Assembly (NCBI RefSeq): GCF_900128925.1 | Contig: NZ_FQUJ01000009.1 | Coordinates: forward strand, 113,148 to 176,188 | Direction: 5' to 3' | Length of the DNA stretch: 63,041 nucleotides | Source of the DNA: Modicisalibacter ilicicola DSM 19980 | GTDB taxonomy: Bacteria > Pseudomonadota > Gammaproteobacteria > Pseudomonadales > Halomonadaceae | Shown here: in pieces, positions 52,275 to 62,416 of the stretch | Numbering within the stretch: position 1 is the first letter of the stretch | How the letters are laid out: each line of letters opens with the position of its first letter | The notes under the pieces: generated by a model | What the model saw: only the letters and a program-made list of their open reading frames with translations | The model's database searches: none | Told to the model about the DNA's origin: nothing | Made by a program: the position numbers and the translations under genes

Positions 52275-53162
52275 ATGCAGCGACGGGACTTTCTGAAGAT
52301 GCTGGTGGCATTGGCGGCCATTGCCGGCGTGCCGAGTCTGGCGGCGGGAGAGATGTCCCGTGCCGTCAACCGCATTCGTGATCTGCGGCGGGGCACATGG
52401 CTTAGCAGCAGCGAATTGCTGGCTCGCCTGGTCACGACACCGGCCCTGGTGATCGGTGAGACCCACGACAACCCCGAGCATCATCGCCTGGAGCGCTGGT
52501 TGATCGCGCAGCTGGCCGAGCGCCGGGCCCTGGGCGGGGTCGCCATGGAGATGCTGGACAGTGAACAGCAGACGCTGCTTCGAGAGCTTCCCGACGGGGC
52601 ACTGGGCGAGCTGTCCGACGCTCAATGGCAGGAGGCCCTGGACTGGCAGCGTGGCTGGGCGTGGTCCGCCTATGGCCCGACGCTCAAGCTGGCCCTGGGG
52701 CTTGGCGTGCCGGTGCGCGGGGCCAATCTCCCCGCGGCCGAGCTTCGCGAGATCGTCGAGCTCAACCTGGCGCCGGAGCTGCCGTTGGTGGTGGCCCGCA
52801 ATCAGCGGCGGGCCTTGATCGAGGGGCATTGTGGGATGCTGCCCGACGACATGCTCGATGGCATGCTGGCGGCCCAGGTCGCTCGTGACCAGGCCATGGC
52901 GGCGGCGCTGGATGCCCTGCCGCCGACCTCCGTGCTGGTGTGCGGGAACGGGCACGCGCGCCGGGATGTCGGGGTGGCCCTGCACGCGCGGCAGACGCCG
53001 CTGTGCCTGGGGCTGATGGAGCTGAGCCCCGGGCGATCCTGGACAGAGGCCCTGCCGGAGAGCGTCGATGACGAGCCACCTTTCGACCTGGTCTGGTTCA
53101 CCCTGCCGGTAGCCGACCGCGAGGACCCTTGTGCCTCGTTGCGGGAGCGCTTCTCGAAATAA
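52275..53162 (+). CDS. ChaN-family haem-binding-like protein with Tat signal
   Basis: A 295-residue exported protein with the ChaN/DUF399 domain: LVIGETHDNPEHHRLERWL near residue 58, GGVAMEMLDSEQQTLL, and VLVCGNGHARRDVGV near the end. Such proteins are proposed to bind haem in iron acquisition. Unlike typical ChaN lipoproteins there is no lipobox; the N-terminus MQRRDFLKMLVALAAIAG is a twin-arginine signal, so folded export to the periplasm with cofactor bound is likely. ATG at 52275 with AGAGGG upstream. Convergent with DUF4426. Confidence 0.82.
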   Translation: MQRRDFLKMLVALAAIAGVPSLAAGEMSRAVNRIRDLRRGTWLSSSELLARLVTTPALVIGETHDNPEHHRLERWLIAQLAERRALGGVAMEMLDSEQQTLLRELPDGALGELSDAQWQEALDWQRGWAWSAYGPTLKLALGLGVPVRGANLPAAELREIVELNLAPELPLVVARNQRRALIEGHCGMLPDDMLDGMLAAQVARDQAMAAALDALPPTSVLVCGNGHARRDVGVALHARQTPLCLGLMELSPGRSWTEALPESVDDEPPFDLVWFTLPVADREDPCASLRERFSK

Positions 53163-53173
53163 TCGCCGGGTCA

Positions 53174-53620
53174 TTACTCCACGAAGAAACGCTGGATGAA
53201 GGCGACCTGGGCGGGCTCCTCGTTGCGGTCGTAGCGCACATCGAGCTCGAAGCGCATGGGTTCGTCGCGTTGGATGCGGAACACCGCCAGCTGATAGATG
53301 GCCCCATCCTCGCGGACGCTGCGAAAGGATAGCGGTGTGGTCTGGCCCGCCAGGTTGCCCACCTGGCCGTCGACGCTCGCCTGCACAGGCCGCATCGTCC
53401 CGTCGGGCTGGTGCTCGAGCACGCTGACGCTCAGCAGCGCCATCATCTTGCTGCGCTGTATGTCGTAGGCGGCGGCGACCTCCGGTGTCAGGAAGCTGGT
53501 GTTCACCGCGCTGTAATGGATCTGGTAGTCGCCTATCCGTTCGAGCTGTTCCGCCCCGGCCGGCAGGCTCGCCAGCAGCAACAGCCAGAGCAGTGTCGTC
53601 CTGCGCAAGACGCTTTGCAT
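53174..53620 (-). CDS. DUF4426 periplasmic protein
   Basis: A 148-residue secreted protein. The signal peptide (LLWLLLLASLPAGA) is followed by the DUF4426 pattern: IGDYQIHYSAVNTSFLTPEVAAAYDI, QVGNLAGQTTPLSFRSVREDGAIYQLAVFRI and a C-terminal Phe-Phe-Val-Glu. Function is unknown; it accompanies metX-metW in Pseudomonas. GGAGG seven bases upstream supports the ATG at 53618-53620. It lies directly after metW on the same strand. Confidence 0.85.
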   Translation of the reverse strand: MQSVLRRTTLLWLLLLASLPAGAEQLERIGDYQIHYSAVNTSFLTPEVAAAYDIQRSKMMALLSVSVLEHQPDGTMRPVQASVDGQVGNLAGQTTPLSFRSVREDGAIYQLAVFRIQRDEPMRFELDVRYDRNEEPAQVAFIQRFFVE

Positions 53621-53644
53621 GGTGGTTCCTCCGGTATCGTTCAT

Positions 53645-54256
53645 TTATTTTGCCTGCCGCCCTGTCCCCCGGCTGACGCGAAAGATGGCCGTTTCACCGA
53701 ACAGATTGGGCCACAAGCGCGAGCTCCAGTGGCCTTCGTGATCGCCGTTGCCCACCGCGCGGTCGCTTATGATCAGACCTTTCTCCCGGCAAAGATGTTC
53801 AAAGTCGTTGAAGGTGGACAGGTGGATGTTGGGGGTGTCGTACCAGGCATAAGGCAGCGATTTGGATACCGGCATGTAGCCCTTGAAGCCCAGGTAGACG
53901 CGATGGCGCCAGTAGGCGAAGTTGGGAAAGGTGATGATGCACTCGCTGGCTACCCGCAGCATTTCGTCGAGCATGCGATCGGGGCGCCGCAACGCTTGCA
54001 GCGCCTGGGTCATGATGACCACATCACAGGCGTCGTCATCGAAGTTGGCCAGCCCCTGGTTGAGATCCTGCTCGATGACGTTGACCCCCTTCTCGAGGCA
54101 AGCGGTGATGCCCTCGGGATCGATCTCCAGGCCGTACCCCGTCACCCCCCTGTCTCTTGCCAGGGCGTCGAGCAGGGTACCGTCGCCGCACGCCAGGTCG
54201 AGTACCCGAGCACCCTGGGGTATCCAGCCATGGATCAGTTCGAGATCGGCACGCAT
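53645..54256 (-). CDS. metW: methionine biosynthesis protein MetW
   Basis: A 203-residue SAM-methyltransferase-like protein required with MetX for homoserine acylation in Pseudomonas and related bacteria. Motif I is VLDLACGDGTLLDALA near residue 18, then VNVIEQDLNQGLANFDDDACDVVIMTQALQAL (outline), FPNFAYWRHR and the W-Y-DTPNIHLST segment. It is not thought to be a classical methyltransferase with a known substrate. Its start overlaps the metX stop by one base (TGATG). Confidence 0.94.
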   Translation of the reverse strand: MRADLELIHGWIPQGARVLDLACGDGTLLDALARDRGVTGYGLEIDPEGITACLEKGVNVIEQDLNQGLANFDDDACDVVIMTQALQALRRPDRMLDEMLRVASECIITFPNFAYWRHRVYLGFKGYMPVSKSLPYAWYDTPNIHLSTFNDFEHLCREKGLIISDRAVGNGDHEGHWSSRLWPNLFGETAIFRVSRGTGRQAK

Positions 54257-55413
54257 CAGTTCCCCTCCAGGCCAAGCTCGCGGGCCGCCCGCTTCATGAA
54301 GCCACCGAATACGGCCTGATAGCGTGCATCGGGCAACAGGAAGGCGTCGTGCCCGTGGGATGAGTCGATTTCGACATAGCTCACGCGTTTCCCGGCCCGC
54401 ACCAAGGCATCGACCAGTTCGCGGGAACGTGCCGGAGCGAACCGCCAGTCGGTGGAAAAGCTCACCACCAGGAACGGGCAGGTCGCCGGGGCGAGGGCCG
54501 CAGCCAGATCGCCGGCATGCGCTGCTGCCGGATCGAAATAGTCCAGGGCTTTGGTCATCAACAGGTAGGTGTTGGCGTCGAAGGCCGTGGAAAAGGTGTC
54601 ACCCTGATAGCGCAGATAGGACTCGACCTGGAATTCCACGTCGTAGCCGAAGTTGAGCTCCTCGCTGCGCAGGTCACGGCCGAACTTGGCTCCCATGGAG
54701 TGCTCGGACAGATAGGTGATGTGGCCGACCATGCGGGCCAGCTTCAGGCCGCGCTTGGGGAGCGCGCCGTGTTCGGCATACCAGCCGTCATGGAAGTCGG
54801 GATCCGAGCGAATGGCCTGACGTGCCACCTCGTTGAAGGCGATGTTCTGGGCCGACAGGCGTGGCGTCGCGGCGATGACCACGGCATTGGCAATACGCTC
54901 GGGGTAGGTCAGGGTCCATTGTAGGACCTGCATGCCGCCCAGGCTGCCGCCGATGACCGCGGCGAAGCGTTCGATGCCCAGGCGGTCGGCCAGCCGCGCT
55001 TGACTGTGTACCCAGTCGCTCACCGTCACCACCGGAAAGGTCGGTCCCCAGGACCGGCCCGTCTCGGGGTCGATGCTGCAGGGACCGGTGCTGCCGTGGC
55101 ATCCCCCCAGATTGTTCAGCGCGATGACGAAGAAGCGACGGGTATCGATGGTCTTGCCGGGGCCAATGTGCGCATCCCACCAACCGGGTTTCTGGTCGTC
55201 CATGTCGTGATAGCCGGCCGCGTGGTGATTGCCCGACAGGGCATGACAGACCAGCACGGCGTTATCGCGAGCCGCATTGAGTTCGCCATAGGTTTCATAG
55301 ACCACCTCGTAAGTGGACAGCGTCTTGCCGCAGGCCAGCGCCAAGGGCTCGTCGAAGTAGGCCCTGAGGGGCTTCACCAGGCCGACCGAGTCGGGGGGTA
55401 GCATTGCGGGCAT
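54256..55413 (-). CDS. metX: homoserine O-acyltransferase MetX
   Basis: An alpha/beta-hydrolase of about 385 residues that acylates homoserine in methionine synthesis; in gammaproteobacteria MetX may use succinyl-CoA rather than acetyl-CoA. The nucleophile is in [13 protein letters not shown] near residue 150, the Asp in [11 protein letters not shown] and the His in [34 protein letters not shown] is diagnostic. The start is uncertain among ATGs at 55413 and 55404 and a TTG at 55431; none has a strong ribosome site. Coupled to metW. Confidence 0.94.
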   Translation of the reverse strand: MPAMLPPDSVGLVKPLRAYFDEPLALACGKTLSTYEVVYETYGELNAARDNAVLVCHALSGNHHAAGYHDMDDQKPGWWDAHIGPGKTIDTRRFFVIALNNLGGCHGSTGPCSIDPETGRSWGPTFPVVTVSDWVHSQARLADRLGIERFAAVIGGSLGGMQVLQWTLTYPERIANAVVIAATPRLSAQNIAFNEVARQAIRSDPDFHDGWYAEHGALPKRGLKLARMVGHITYLSEHSMGAKFGRDLRSEELNFGYDVEFQVESYLRYQGDTFSTAFDANTYLLMTKALDYFDPAAAHAGDLAAALAPATCPFLVVSFSTDWRFAPARSRELVDALVRAGKRVSYVEIDSSHGHDAFLLPDARYQAVFGGFMKRAARELGLEGN

Positions 55414-55461
55414 GATCGTTTGGCTATCCAATATCCTGCATGAGTCTTGTGTCGAGGCGCT

Positions 55462-56052
55462 CTACAGCCCCACCAGCGCGCCAGAAACCCCCGCGGCGCG
55501 CGTCAGCGCCCCGACCACGATACCATCGATCAGATTGATCGCGATGAAGACCACGATCGGCGACAGGTCGATCATCCCCAGCGGCGGTATGACCTTGCGT
55601 ACCGGCGCCATGATCGGTTCGACCAGTTGAAAGATCAGGATGGCACCGGGATGACTCGCCTGGGGGGCGACCCAGCTCAGGATGATCATACCGATCAGTG
55701 CGAAGAAGTAGATCTTGAGGATCGCGCTGGCCAGGGCGGCCACCGAGGCGATGGCGACACCGCCCAAAGGCGGCATGCCGTAGCCGGCGATCTGCATGAT
55801 GAGGAGGATGCTGATCGCCTTGATGATGAGGCCGGCGCCCAGGGTGGCCAGATCGAAACGCCCGATGGGGCGCAAGAAGCCCTGCAACGGCCGGACCACC
55901 GGCTGGGTTACCTTGACCACCGACTGGCTGAGCGGATTGTAGTAGTCGGCACGCGATGCCTGTAGCAGGAAGCGCAGCATCAGCAGGAACAAGTAGATGT
56001 TGATCAGGGTGTTGACCAGCATCAGGCCGGCGCTTCCCAGTTGGCTGCCCAT
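55462..56052 (-). CDS. yggT: YggT family integral membrane protein
   Basis: A 196-residue inner-membrane protein made of two YggT repeats, each with two helices. The repeated signature is visible as LLMLRFLLQASRADYYNPLSQSVVKVTQPVVRPL in the first half and LSWVAPQASHPGAILIFQLVEPIMAPVRKVIPP in the second (both in outline). Related proteins support osmotic tolerance or YggT-type cell-surface functions; no firm role is known. GGAGGAG precedes the ATG. It lies 28 bases after proC in the yggS-proC-yggT cluster. Confidence 0.92.
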   Translation of the reverse strand: MGSQLGSAGLMLVNTLINIYLFLLMLRFLLQASRADYYNPLSQSVVKVTQPVVRPLQGFLRPIGRFDLATLGAGLIIKAISILLIMQIAGYGMPPLGGVAIASVAALASAILKIYFFALIGMIILSWVAPQASHPGAILIFQLVEPIMAPVRKVIPPLGMIDLSPIVVFIAINLIDGIVVGALTRAAGVSGALVGL

Positions 56053-56079
56053 AGGGCTCCTCCGTCGTGAATTAAACTT

Positions 56080-56907
56080 TTAGCGTTTCTCGCCGATTTC
56101 TTCGGATAGTTCCCTGGCGCGTGCCGCGCAGGCCTGGGTGGCGTTCTCGAACAGCTCGCGTAGCCCGCCGTCTTCGAGGACGTGAATGGCACGTTCGGTG
56201 GTGCCGCCGGGCGACATGACGTTGCGCTTGAGCCGCGCCGGATCATGTTCGCTCTGCTGGGCCATCTTGGCTGCGCCGAAGCCGGTCTGCAACGCCAGGC
56301 GGTGTGCGCTATCGGCCGGCAGGCCGAGTTGCTTGCCGGCCTCGATCAGCGCCTCGAACATCAGGAAGAAGTAGGCCGGCCCGCTGCCTGAAATGGCGGT
56401 AACGGCCTCCAGCAGCGCCTCGTCGTCGACCCATTCGACCAGGCCGATGGCTTCCAGCAGCGTGGTCGTGAGCTGGCGCTGATCATCGCTGACCCGGGGG
56501 TTGGCGTACAGTCCCGAAGCGCCGGCGCCCACCAGCGAGGGGGTGTTGGGCATGCAGCGAATGATCGGCAGCCCCCCTCCCAGCCATTCATCCAGGGTAT
56601 CGGCGGTGAGTCCGGCGGCTACCGAGACGATGAGCGGCTGGCGCGCCTGGATGCTGTCACGCAGGTCCAGGCAGACATCGCGCATGATGTCGGGCTTGAC
56701 GGCGAGTACCACGACATTGGCCTCAGCCACGGCCGCGTTGTTGTCGCTGCTGGCATGAATGCCGTAACGGTCGCGCAGCTGGACGAGGGCATCGTCGTTC
56801 GGAGAGGTGGCCGTGATCGCGTCGGCCGGATAACCGCCGTCGATCATGCCGCCGAAGATGGCGCTGGCCATGTTGCCGGCACCGATGAAGGTGACCTTGC
56901 TTGTCAT
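56080..56907 (-). CDS. proC: pyrroline-5-carboxylate reductase ProC
   Basis: A 275-residue NADPH enzyme completing proline synthesis, relevant to osmoprotection. The Rossmann motif is VTFIGAGNMASAIFGG at the N-terminus; RCMPNTPSLVGAGASGLY, AVTAISGSGPAYFFLMFEALIEAG and MSPGGTTERAI are the family signatures. The ATG at 56905-56907 has AGAGGT six bases upstream. It follows yggS by 46 bases, the conserved yggS-proC-yggT arrangement. Confidence 0.95.
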   Translation of the reverse strand: MTSKVTFIGAGNMASAIFGGMIDGGYPADAITATSPNDDALVQLRDRYGIHASSDNNAAVAEANVVVLAVKPDIMRDVCLDLRDSIQARQPLIVSVAAGLTADTLDEWLGGGLPIIRCMPNTPSLVGAGASGLYANPRVSDDQRQLTTTLLEAIGLVEWVDDEALLEAVTAISGSGPAYFFLMFEALIEAGKQLGLPADSAHRLALQTGFGAAKMAQQSEHDPARLKRNVMSPGGTTERAIHVLEDGGLRELFENATQACAARARELSEEIGEKR

Positions 56908-56953
56908 GATGAGACCTCTGCGGTGGTGAGCGGGAAGCATGAACGATACAGCA

Positions 56954-57661
56954 TCAGCGATGAGGCCCACGAGCACCGAAGATGGCGGTACCCAGGCGAA
57001 CCAGGGTGGCTCCTTCGAGGACGGCGGCTTCCAGATCATCGCTCATGCCCATGGAAAGGGTGTCCAGCGGTGCCTGGGGTAGGCGTCGCTTGAGCCCCTC
57101 CTGCAGTTGGCGCAAGCGGGCCAGCGGTTCACGTTGAGTCTCGAGCCCGATGGCGAGTGCGGGTATGGCCATCAGGCCGCGCAGACGCAGGTTGGATAAT
57201 GCGGCGACCTCGTCGGCCAGGGCGTCGAGGGCCTCCGGGGCGACACCGGCCTTGCTGGACTCCGCACTGACGTTGACCTGCAGGCAGATGTTCAGCGGGC
57301 CCAGCGAGGCGGGGCGCTGTTCGGCCAGTCGCCGAGCGACCTTGGCGCGATCGACGCTGTGCACCCAGGCGAAATGCTCGGCCACGGCGCGGGTCTTGTT
57401 CGACTGCAGGGGGCCGATGAAGTGCCAGACGATGTCCCGCAGGTCGCTGAGTTCGGTTTGCTTGTCGAGCGCTTCCTGGAGGTAGTTCTCGCCGAACTCG
57501 CGCTGACCCCAGGCGTAAGCCTGGCGAATGAGTGCCGCGGGCTTGGTCTTGCTGACCGCCAGCAGGCGTGCGTCGTCTGGCGGGCGTCCCGCGCTCTCGA
57601 GCGCCTTGGTCAGCCGTTGCCTCGCACGCTGAAGTGAATCGCCGACCGGGGCGTCTGACAT
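56954..57661 (-). CDS. yggS: YggS family PLP homeostasis protein (PLPBP)
   Basis: A 235-residue TIM-barrel PLP-binding protein that buffers pyridoxal phosphate and affects amino-acid pools. The PLP lysine lies in LLAVSKTKPAALIRQAY near residue 38, followed by REFGENYLQEALDKQ and WHFIGPLQSNKTR. The C-terminus has LSMGMSDDLEAAVLEGATLVRLGTAIFG (outline). The ATG at 57659-57661 gives the family length. Divergent from pilT with a 37-base gap, as in Pseudomonas. Confidence 0.94.
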   Translation of the reverse strand: MSDAPVGDSLQRARQRLTKALESAGRPPDDARLLAVSKTKPAALIRQAYAWGQREFGENYLQEALDKQTELSDLRDIVWHFIGPLQSNKTRAVAEHFAWVHSVDRAKVARRLAEQRPASLGPLNICLQVNVSAESSKAGVAPEALDALADEVAALSNLRLRGLMAIPALAIGLETQREPLARLRQLQEGLKRRLPQAPLDTLSMGMSDDLEAAVLEGATLVRLGTAIFGARGPHR

Positions 57662-57698
57662 GCCGGGCTCAACCTCATAGAAAAGAAAGGGGAATAGT

Positions 57699-58739
57699 GT
57701 GGATATTACCGAACTGCTGGCGTTCTCGGCAAAGCAGAACGCTTCCGACCTGCATCTTTCCGCGGGGCTGCCGCCGATGATCCGGGTCGATGGCGACATT
57801 CGTCGGCTGAACGTGCCGGCGATGGAGGACCGCGAGATTCGTGCCCTGGTCTACGACATCATGGGCGATGTCCAGCGTCGTGATTTCGAGGAGTCCCTGG
57901 AGACCGACTTCTCGTTCGAGGTGCCTGGTGTGTCGCGTTTTCGTGTCAACGTCTTCAGCCATGGGCGGGGCATGGGCGCGGTGTTCCGTGTCGTACCTTC
58001 CGAGGTGCTGAGCATGGAGGCGCTTGGCCTGAGCGATGTCTTCAGGCGCCTGGCGTCATTGCCGCGCGGGCTGGTGCTGGTGACCGGCCCGACCGGTTCG
58101 GGCAAGTCCACGACCCTGGCGGCGATGATCGACTATATCAACGCGACGCGCTACGACCACATCCTCACCATCGAGGACCCGGTGGAGTTCGTGCACGTCA
58201 GCAAGCGCTCCTTGATCAATCAGCGCGAGGTGCATCGGGATACCCACGGTTTCAGTCAGGCATTGAGATCCGCCCTGCGCGAGGACCCGGACGTCATCCT
58301 GCTGGGGGAGATGCGCGATCTCGAGACCATCCGGCTGGCCCTGACGGCCGCCGAGACCGGCCATCTGGTCTTCGGCACCCTGCATACTACCTCCGCGGCC
58401 AAGACCATCGACCGTGTCATCGATGTCTTTCCCGGGGACGAGAAGGCCATGGTGCGTTCGATGCTCTCCGAGTCCCTGCAGGGCGTCATCGCCCAGGTCC
58501 TGCTCAAGAAGCAAGAGGGGGGGCGCGTGGCGGCCCACGAGATTCTCGTGGCCAGTGCCGCGGTGCGCAACCTGATCCGGGAGGACAAGGTGGCGCAGAT
58601 CTATTCCGCCATTCAGACCGGGGGCGGCCAGGGGATGCAGACCCTGGACGCGTGCCTGTCGAAGCTGGTCAGCGAGAACGTGGTGTCCCGTCAGGAAGCC
58701 CAAGCCAAGGCCAAGAGCCTGCTGCCGGGAGGGAGTTAA
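57699..58739 (+). CDS. pilT: type IV pilus retraction ATPase PilT
   Basis: A 346-residue hexameric ATPase that retracts type IV pili for twitching motility and DNA uptake. The N-terminal PAS-like part begins ELLAFSAKQNASDLHLSAGLPP. Walker A is GPTGSGKSTT near residue 130, the Asp box IEDPVEFVH, Walker B LLGEMRDLETI and the His box TGHLVFGTLHTTSA. The retraction motif reads AVRNLIRE (usually AIRNLIRE). Start GTG at 57699 with AAAGGGGA upstream. pilU follows; other pil genes are not in this window. Confidence 0.95.
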   Translation: MDITELLAFSAKQNASDLHLSAGLPPMIRVDGDIRRLNVPAMEDREIRALVYDIMGDVQRRDFEESLETDFSFEVPGVSRFRVNVFSHGRGMGAVFRVVPSEVLSMEALGLSDVFRRLASLPRGLVLVTGPTGSGKSTTLAAMIDYINATRYDHILTIEDPVEFVHVSKRSLINQREVHRDTHGFSQALRSALREDPDVILLGEMRDLETIRLALTAAETGHLVFGTLHTTSAAKTIDRVIDVFPGDEKAMVRSMLSESLQGVIAQVLLKKQEGGRVAAHEILVASAAVRNLIREDKVAQIYSAIQTGGGQGMQTLDACLSKLVSENVVSRQEAQAKAKSLLPGGS

Positions 58740-58792
58740 GAAGTCTGTACCGAGGGCCGATAACCAGTGAGAACATGTCAGGAGGCCGGACC

Positions 58793-59932
58793 ATGACCCC
58801 GGGAGAGTGGCTGCAGCAACTGTTGAACATCATGATCGAGAAGCAGGCATCGGATCTGCTGATCTCGACCAATGCAGCGCCAAGCCTGAAGATCAGCGGC
58901 AAGTTGATGGCGCTTGGCGGTCACGTGTTGTCGGCACAGCAGGTGACCGAGCTGGTGCTTGCGACGGTGCCGAAGAGTCATGGCGAGCGCTTCGAGAACG
59001 AGCGCGAGGCCAACTTCGCCCTGAGCCTGCCGGGCAAGGGGCGCTTCCGGGTCAGCGCGTTCTTCCAGCGCGGCCAGATGGCCATGGTCATACGGCGCAT
59101 CGCCTACGAGATTCCTCGTGTCGAAGATCTGGCCTTGCCCGACTCCGTGGCCGAGCTGGCGACCATCAAGCGAGGACTGGTCCTGGTGGTGGGTGGGACG
59201 GGCACCGGCAAGTCCACCACCCTGGCATCGCTGATCCAGCACCGTAACGAGACGCTGGGCGGTCATATCATCTGCATCGAGGATCCGATCGAGTTCATTC
59301 ATCCTCACCGTCGCGCCATCGTCAACCAGCGCGAGGTGGGAATCGACACCGAGTCCTTCGAGATGGCGCTCAAGAACACCCTGCGCCAGGCACCGGATGT
59401 GATCCTGATCGGCGAGATACGCACGCGGGAAACCATGGAGCATGCACTGACCTTCGCCGAGACGGGGCACCTGTGCCTGGCGACACTGCATGCCAACAAC
59501 GCCAACCAGGCCCTGGATCGCATCATCAACTTCTTCCCCTCCGAGCGGCACGACCAGGTCTGGCTCGACCTGTCGCTGAACCTCAAGGCCGTCGTTGCCC
59601 AGCAGCTCGTCCCTGACCCCGATGGCCAGACGCGGCATGCCGCGATCGAGGTCATGCTGCGCACACCGCTGATCAGTGACCTCATCCGCAAGGGGGATAT
59701 CGTCGGTCTCAAGAGTGTCATGACGCGCTCGCGGGACCAGGGCATGCAGACCTTCGATCAAGCCCTCTACGATCTCTATCGTGTCGGTAGGGTCAGCGAG
59801 GACGTGGCGCTGGTGCACGCCGACTCGGCCAATGATCTGCGCATGATGATCAAGTACGGAGAGGGAACCCGCAAGGGGCTTGATGATGCGGTGGATGCGG
59901 CCGACAGGCTTTCCCTGCGCGACGAGGGCTGA
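58793..59932 (+). CDS. pilU: PilT-dependent retraction ATPase PilU
   Basis: A 379-residue PilT paralogue that assists retraction. Motifs: QASDLLISTNAAPSLKISGKL at the start, Walker A GGTGTGKSTT near residue 135, IEDPIEFIHPHRRAIVNQREVG, Walker B LIGEIRTRETM and GHLCLATLHANNANQALDR. The start at 58793 has GGAGG eight bases before; an ATG at 58775 is possible but without a site. It lies 53 bases after pilT, the standard pilTU pair. Confidence 0.94.
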   Translation: MTPGEWLQQLLNIMIEKQASDLLISTNAAPSLKISGKLMALGGHVLSAQQVTELVLATVPKSHGERFENEREANFALSLPGKGRFRVSAFFQRGQMAMVIRRIAYEIPRVEDLALPDSVAELATIKRGLVLVVGGTGTGKSTTLASLIQHRNETLGGHIICIEDPIEFIHPHRRAIVNQREVGIDTESFEMALKNTLRQAPDVILIGEIRTRETMEHALTFAETGHLCLATLHANNANQALDRIINFFPSERHDQVWLDLSLNLKAVVAQQLVPDPDGQTRHAAIEVMLRTPLISDLIRKGDIVGLKSVMTRSRDQGMQTFDQALYDLYRVGRVSEDVALVHADSANDLRMMIKYGEGTRKGLDDAVDAADRLSLRDEG

Positions 59933-59949
59933 GTCGCCGCGGAGGCACG

Positions 59950-61080
59950 CTAGGCACTGTAGACGCCCCCCAGGACTCGGGGCCCAGCAGCGCCGGTGAC
60001 GGTAGGAAGGTTGCCGGGCAGGTTCTCCATTCGACGCCAGGCAAGCCAGGCGAAGGCGCTTGCCTCCAGCCAGTCGGGAGACCAGCCGAAGCGTTCGCAG
60101 CGAGTCAGGCTTGCCCGAGGCAAGCACCGCTCGAGGCGGCCGAGAAGGTCGTCGTTGTGGGCACCGCCCCCGCATGGGATGAGGCTGATGTCGCCACTGG
60201 CGGAGTGGTGCCGCAATGCCTGCTCGATCCCCAGGGCGACACTCGCCGCGGTAAGCTCGGCAAGGGTCGCCTGCACGTCCTGAGGCGACTCCTGACCGGT
60301 GAGCCGCGCCTCTAGCCAGTCGCGATGGAAATGCTCCCTGCCCGTGCTCTTGGGAGGCAGTCGCCGAAAGAAGTCATCGTCGAGCAGGCGCTCGAGCAAG
60401 GCCTGGTCCACCTCCCCGGAGGCGGCCCACTCACCGCCGGGGTCGAACCTGCCTGGCTGATGGTGTGCATACCAGTCATCCAGCAGGGCGTTGGCCGGCC
60501 CTGTGTCGAAGCCGATGACCGGCGACTCCAGGCCGGAGGGGGGCAGCAGGGTGATGTTGGCGAAGCCGCCCAGGTTGAGGACCACTCGCCATTCGGCTTC
60601 AGCGCCAAAGAGGGCGGCATGGAAGGCGGGAGCGAGTGGCGCGGCATGCCCCCCGGCGGCCAGGTCGCGGCGGCGAAAGTCGGCGACGACGCGGCAGCCG
60701 GTCAGCTCGGCCAAGAGGCTGGGATTGTCCAGCTGTAGGGTATACGGGGCGCCGCCGGTCTCGTAGCCATGGGGTGCATGCGCGATGGTTTGTCCATGAC
60801 TGCCGACCGCGACGATCTCGTCCGGTGCGACGCCCTGGTCGTCGAGCAAGCCGGTGACAGCCTCGGCCTGCAGTCGGCAAAAGGCCGTCTCGGCGGCCGC
60901 CAGCGCCGGAAAATCGATGCCGCGCGCCTGGCATAGCGCCAATAGCTGCCGGCGCAATGTCTCAGGCATGTCGATGCCTTTCGCCGCCAACAAGGCCGGG
61001 CGACCTTCCCCGCACCGCACCAGGGCGGCATCGATCCCGTCGAGGCTGGTGCCGGACATCAAGCCGATAAACAAGGGCAT
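59950..61080 (-). CDS. anmK: anhydro-N-acetylmuramic acid kinase AnmK
   Basis: A 376-residue sugar kinase that opens and phosphorylates 1,6-anhydro-MurNAc in peptidoglycan recycling. The N-terminus [19 protein letters not shown] is the phosphate-binding signature; [36 protein letters not shown] and [11 protein letters not shown] follow, with [11 protein letters not shown] near the C-terminus. Divergent from tyrS; I recall anmK and tyrS being close in Pseudomonas as well. Confidence 0.95.
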   Translation of the reverse strand: MPLFIGLMSGTSLDGIDAALVRCGEGRPALLAAKGIDMPETLRRQLLALCQARGIDFPALAAAETAFCRLQAEAVTGLLDDQGVAPDEIVAVGSHGQTIAHAPHGYETGGAPYTLQLDNPSLLAELTGCRVVADFRRRDLAAGGHAAPLAPAFHAALFGAEAEWRVVLNLGGFANITLLPPSGLESPVIGFDTGPANALLDDWYAHHQPGRFDPGGEWAASGEVDQALLERLLDDDFFRRLPPKSTGREHFHRDWLEARLTGQESPQDVQATLAELTAASVALGIEQALRHHSASGDISLIPCGGGAHNDDLLGRLERCLPRASLTRCERFGWSPDWLEASAFAWLAWRRMENLPGNLPTVTGAAGPRVLGGVYSA

Positions 61081-61182
61081 CTTTTTTCTCCTGCACAGTG
61101 CGAGTGCTCAACCGCCAAGTCGAGACATGCTAACATCCTGCTCCATTCGCACAGACAACCGTTTTCAGTGGAGAAGGAACCG

Positions 61183-62382
61183 ATGACCGACGTTGCCGAT
61201 GCGCTGGCGTTACTCAAGCGCGGTGCCCACGAGATCTTGCTCGAGGAGGAGCTGGAAAAGAGGCTCGCTTCAGGACGCAAGCTGCGCATCAAGGCTGGCT
61301 TCGATCCCACCGCTCCGGACCTCCACCTCGGCCATAGCGTACTGCTGACCAAGATGCGCCAGTTCCAGGCATTGGGGCATGAGGTCATCTTCCTGATCGG
61401 TGACTTCACCGGACGAATCGGTGATCCTACCGGCAAGAATGTCACTCGCAAGCCGCTCACCGAGCAGGAGGTCAAGGCCAACGCCGAGACCTATCGCGAA
61501 CAGGTCTTCAAGATCCTCGATCGGGACAAGACCGAGGTACGCTTCAACGCCGACTGGATGAATAGGCTCTCCGCGGCGGACATGATCGAGCTGGCCGCCC
61601 AGAGCACGGTGGCGCGTATGCTCGAACGCGACGATTTCGAGAAACGCTATCGCTCGGGGCAGTCCATCTCCATCCATGAATTTCTCTACCCGCTGGTGCA
61701 AGGCTACGACTCGGTGGCGCTGGCGGCGGACGTCGAGCTGGGTGGTACGGACCAGAAGTTCAATCTGCTCATGGGGCGCGAGATCCAGAAGCACTTCGGC
61801 CAGGAGCCCCAGGTGGTCATCACCATGCCGCTGCTCGAGGGGCTCGACGGCGTGCAGAAGATGTCCAAGTCGCTGGGCAACTACGTTGGCCTCGATGAGC
61901 CGCCCGGGGTCATGTTCAACAAGCTTGTCTCCATGCCCGATAGCCTGATGTGGCGTTATTTCGAGCTACTATCGCTCAAGAACAACGACGAGATCGAGAA
62001 GATCCGGCGTGATATCGAAGCCGGTGCCAACCCCCGGGACATCAAGATGGAGCTGGCTCGAGAGCTGATCGCGCGCTATCACGGTGACCAGGCCGCCGCC
62101 ACTGCACACCGCTCGGCCGGCAACCAGCTCGCCGAAGGGGAGTTGCCCGAGGACCTGCCGGAAGTCAGTGTCGATTTCGAGGGAGGTGAACTGGTGCCCA
62201 TCGCTGCGGTACTCAATCGCGCCAATCTCGTCAACAATAGCGCCCAGGCCAAGGACATGCTGGGCAACGGGCGAGTCAAGGTCGATGGCGAGGTTGTCCC
62301 TCGAGACCATCTGCTGCAGACAGGCAAGAGCTATGTGATCCAGGCCGGCAAGAAGCGCTATGCGCGCGTCGTGCTTACCTGA
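61183..62382 (+). CDS. tyrS: tyrosyl-tRNA synthetase
   Basis: A 399-residue class I synthetase. The HIGH motif is HLGH in [22 protein letters not shown] near residue 45; tyrosine-binding pieces include NADWMNRL and [22 protein letters not shown] (outline); KMSKS is exact in [11 protein letters not shown] near residue 228. A C-terminal S4-like RNA-binding domain ([15 protein letters not shown]) ends the protein. ATG at 61183 with GGAGAAGGA upstream. The rrn operon begins downstream. Confidence 0.96.
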   Translation: MTDVADALALLKRGAHEILLEEELEKRLASGRKLRIKAGFDPTAPDLHLGHSVLLTKMRQFQALGHEVIFLIGDFTGRIGDPTGKNVTRKPLTEQEVKANAETYREQVFKILDRDKTEVRFNADWMNRLSAADMIELAAQSTVARMLERDDFEKRYRSGQSISIHEFLYPLVQGYDSVALAADVELGGTDQKFNLLMGREIQKHFGQEPQVVITMPLLEGLDGVQKMSKSLGNYVGLDEPPGVMFNKLVSMPDSLMWRYFELLSLKNNDEIEKIRRDIEAGANPRDIKMELARELIARYHGDQAAATAHRSAGNQLAEGELPEDLPEVSVDFEGGELVPIAAVLNRANLVNNSAQAKDMLGNGRVKVDGEVVPRDHLLQTGKSYVIQAGKKRYARVVLT

Positions 62383-62416
62383 CGGGCCCGTGCTGTAATT
62401 TTTTTACCGGAAGGGC

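Noticed and set aside
62383-62410. ACGGGCCCGT palindrome plus T-run after tyrS as a terminator
   Set aside because: The palindrome has no loop and so cannot form a normal hairpin, and the T-run is separated from it by eight bases.
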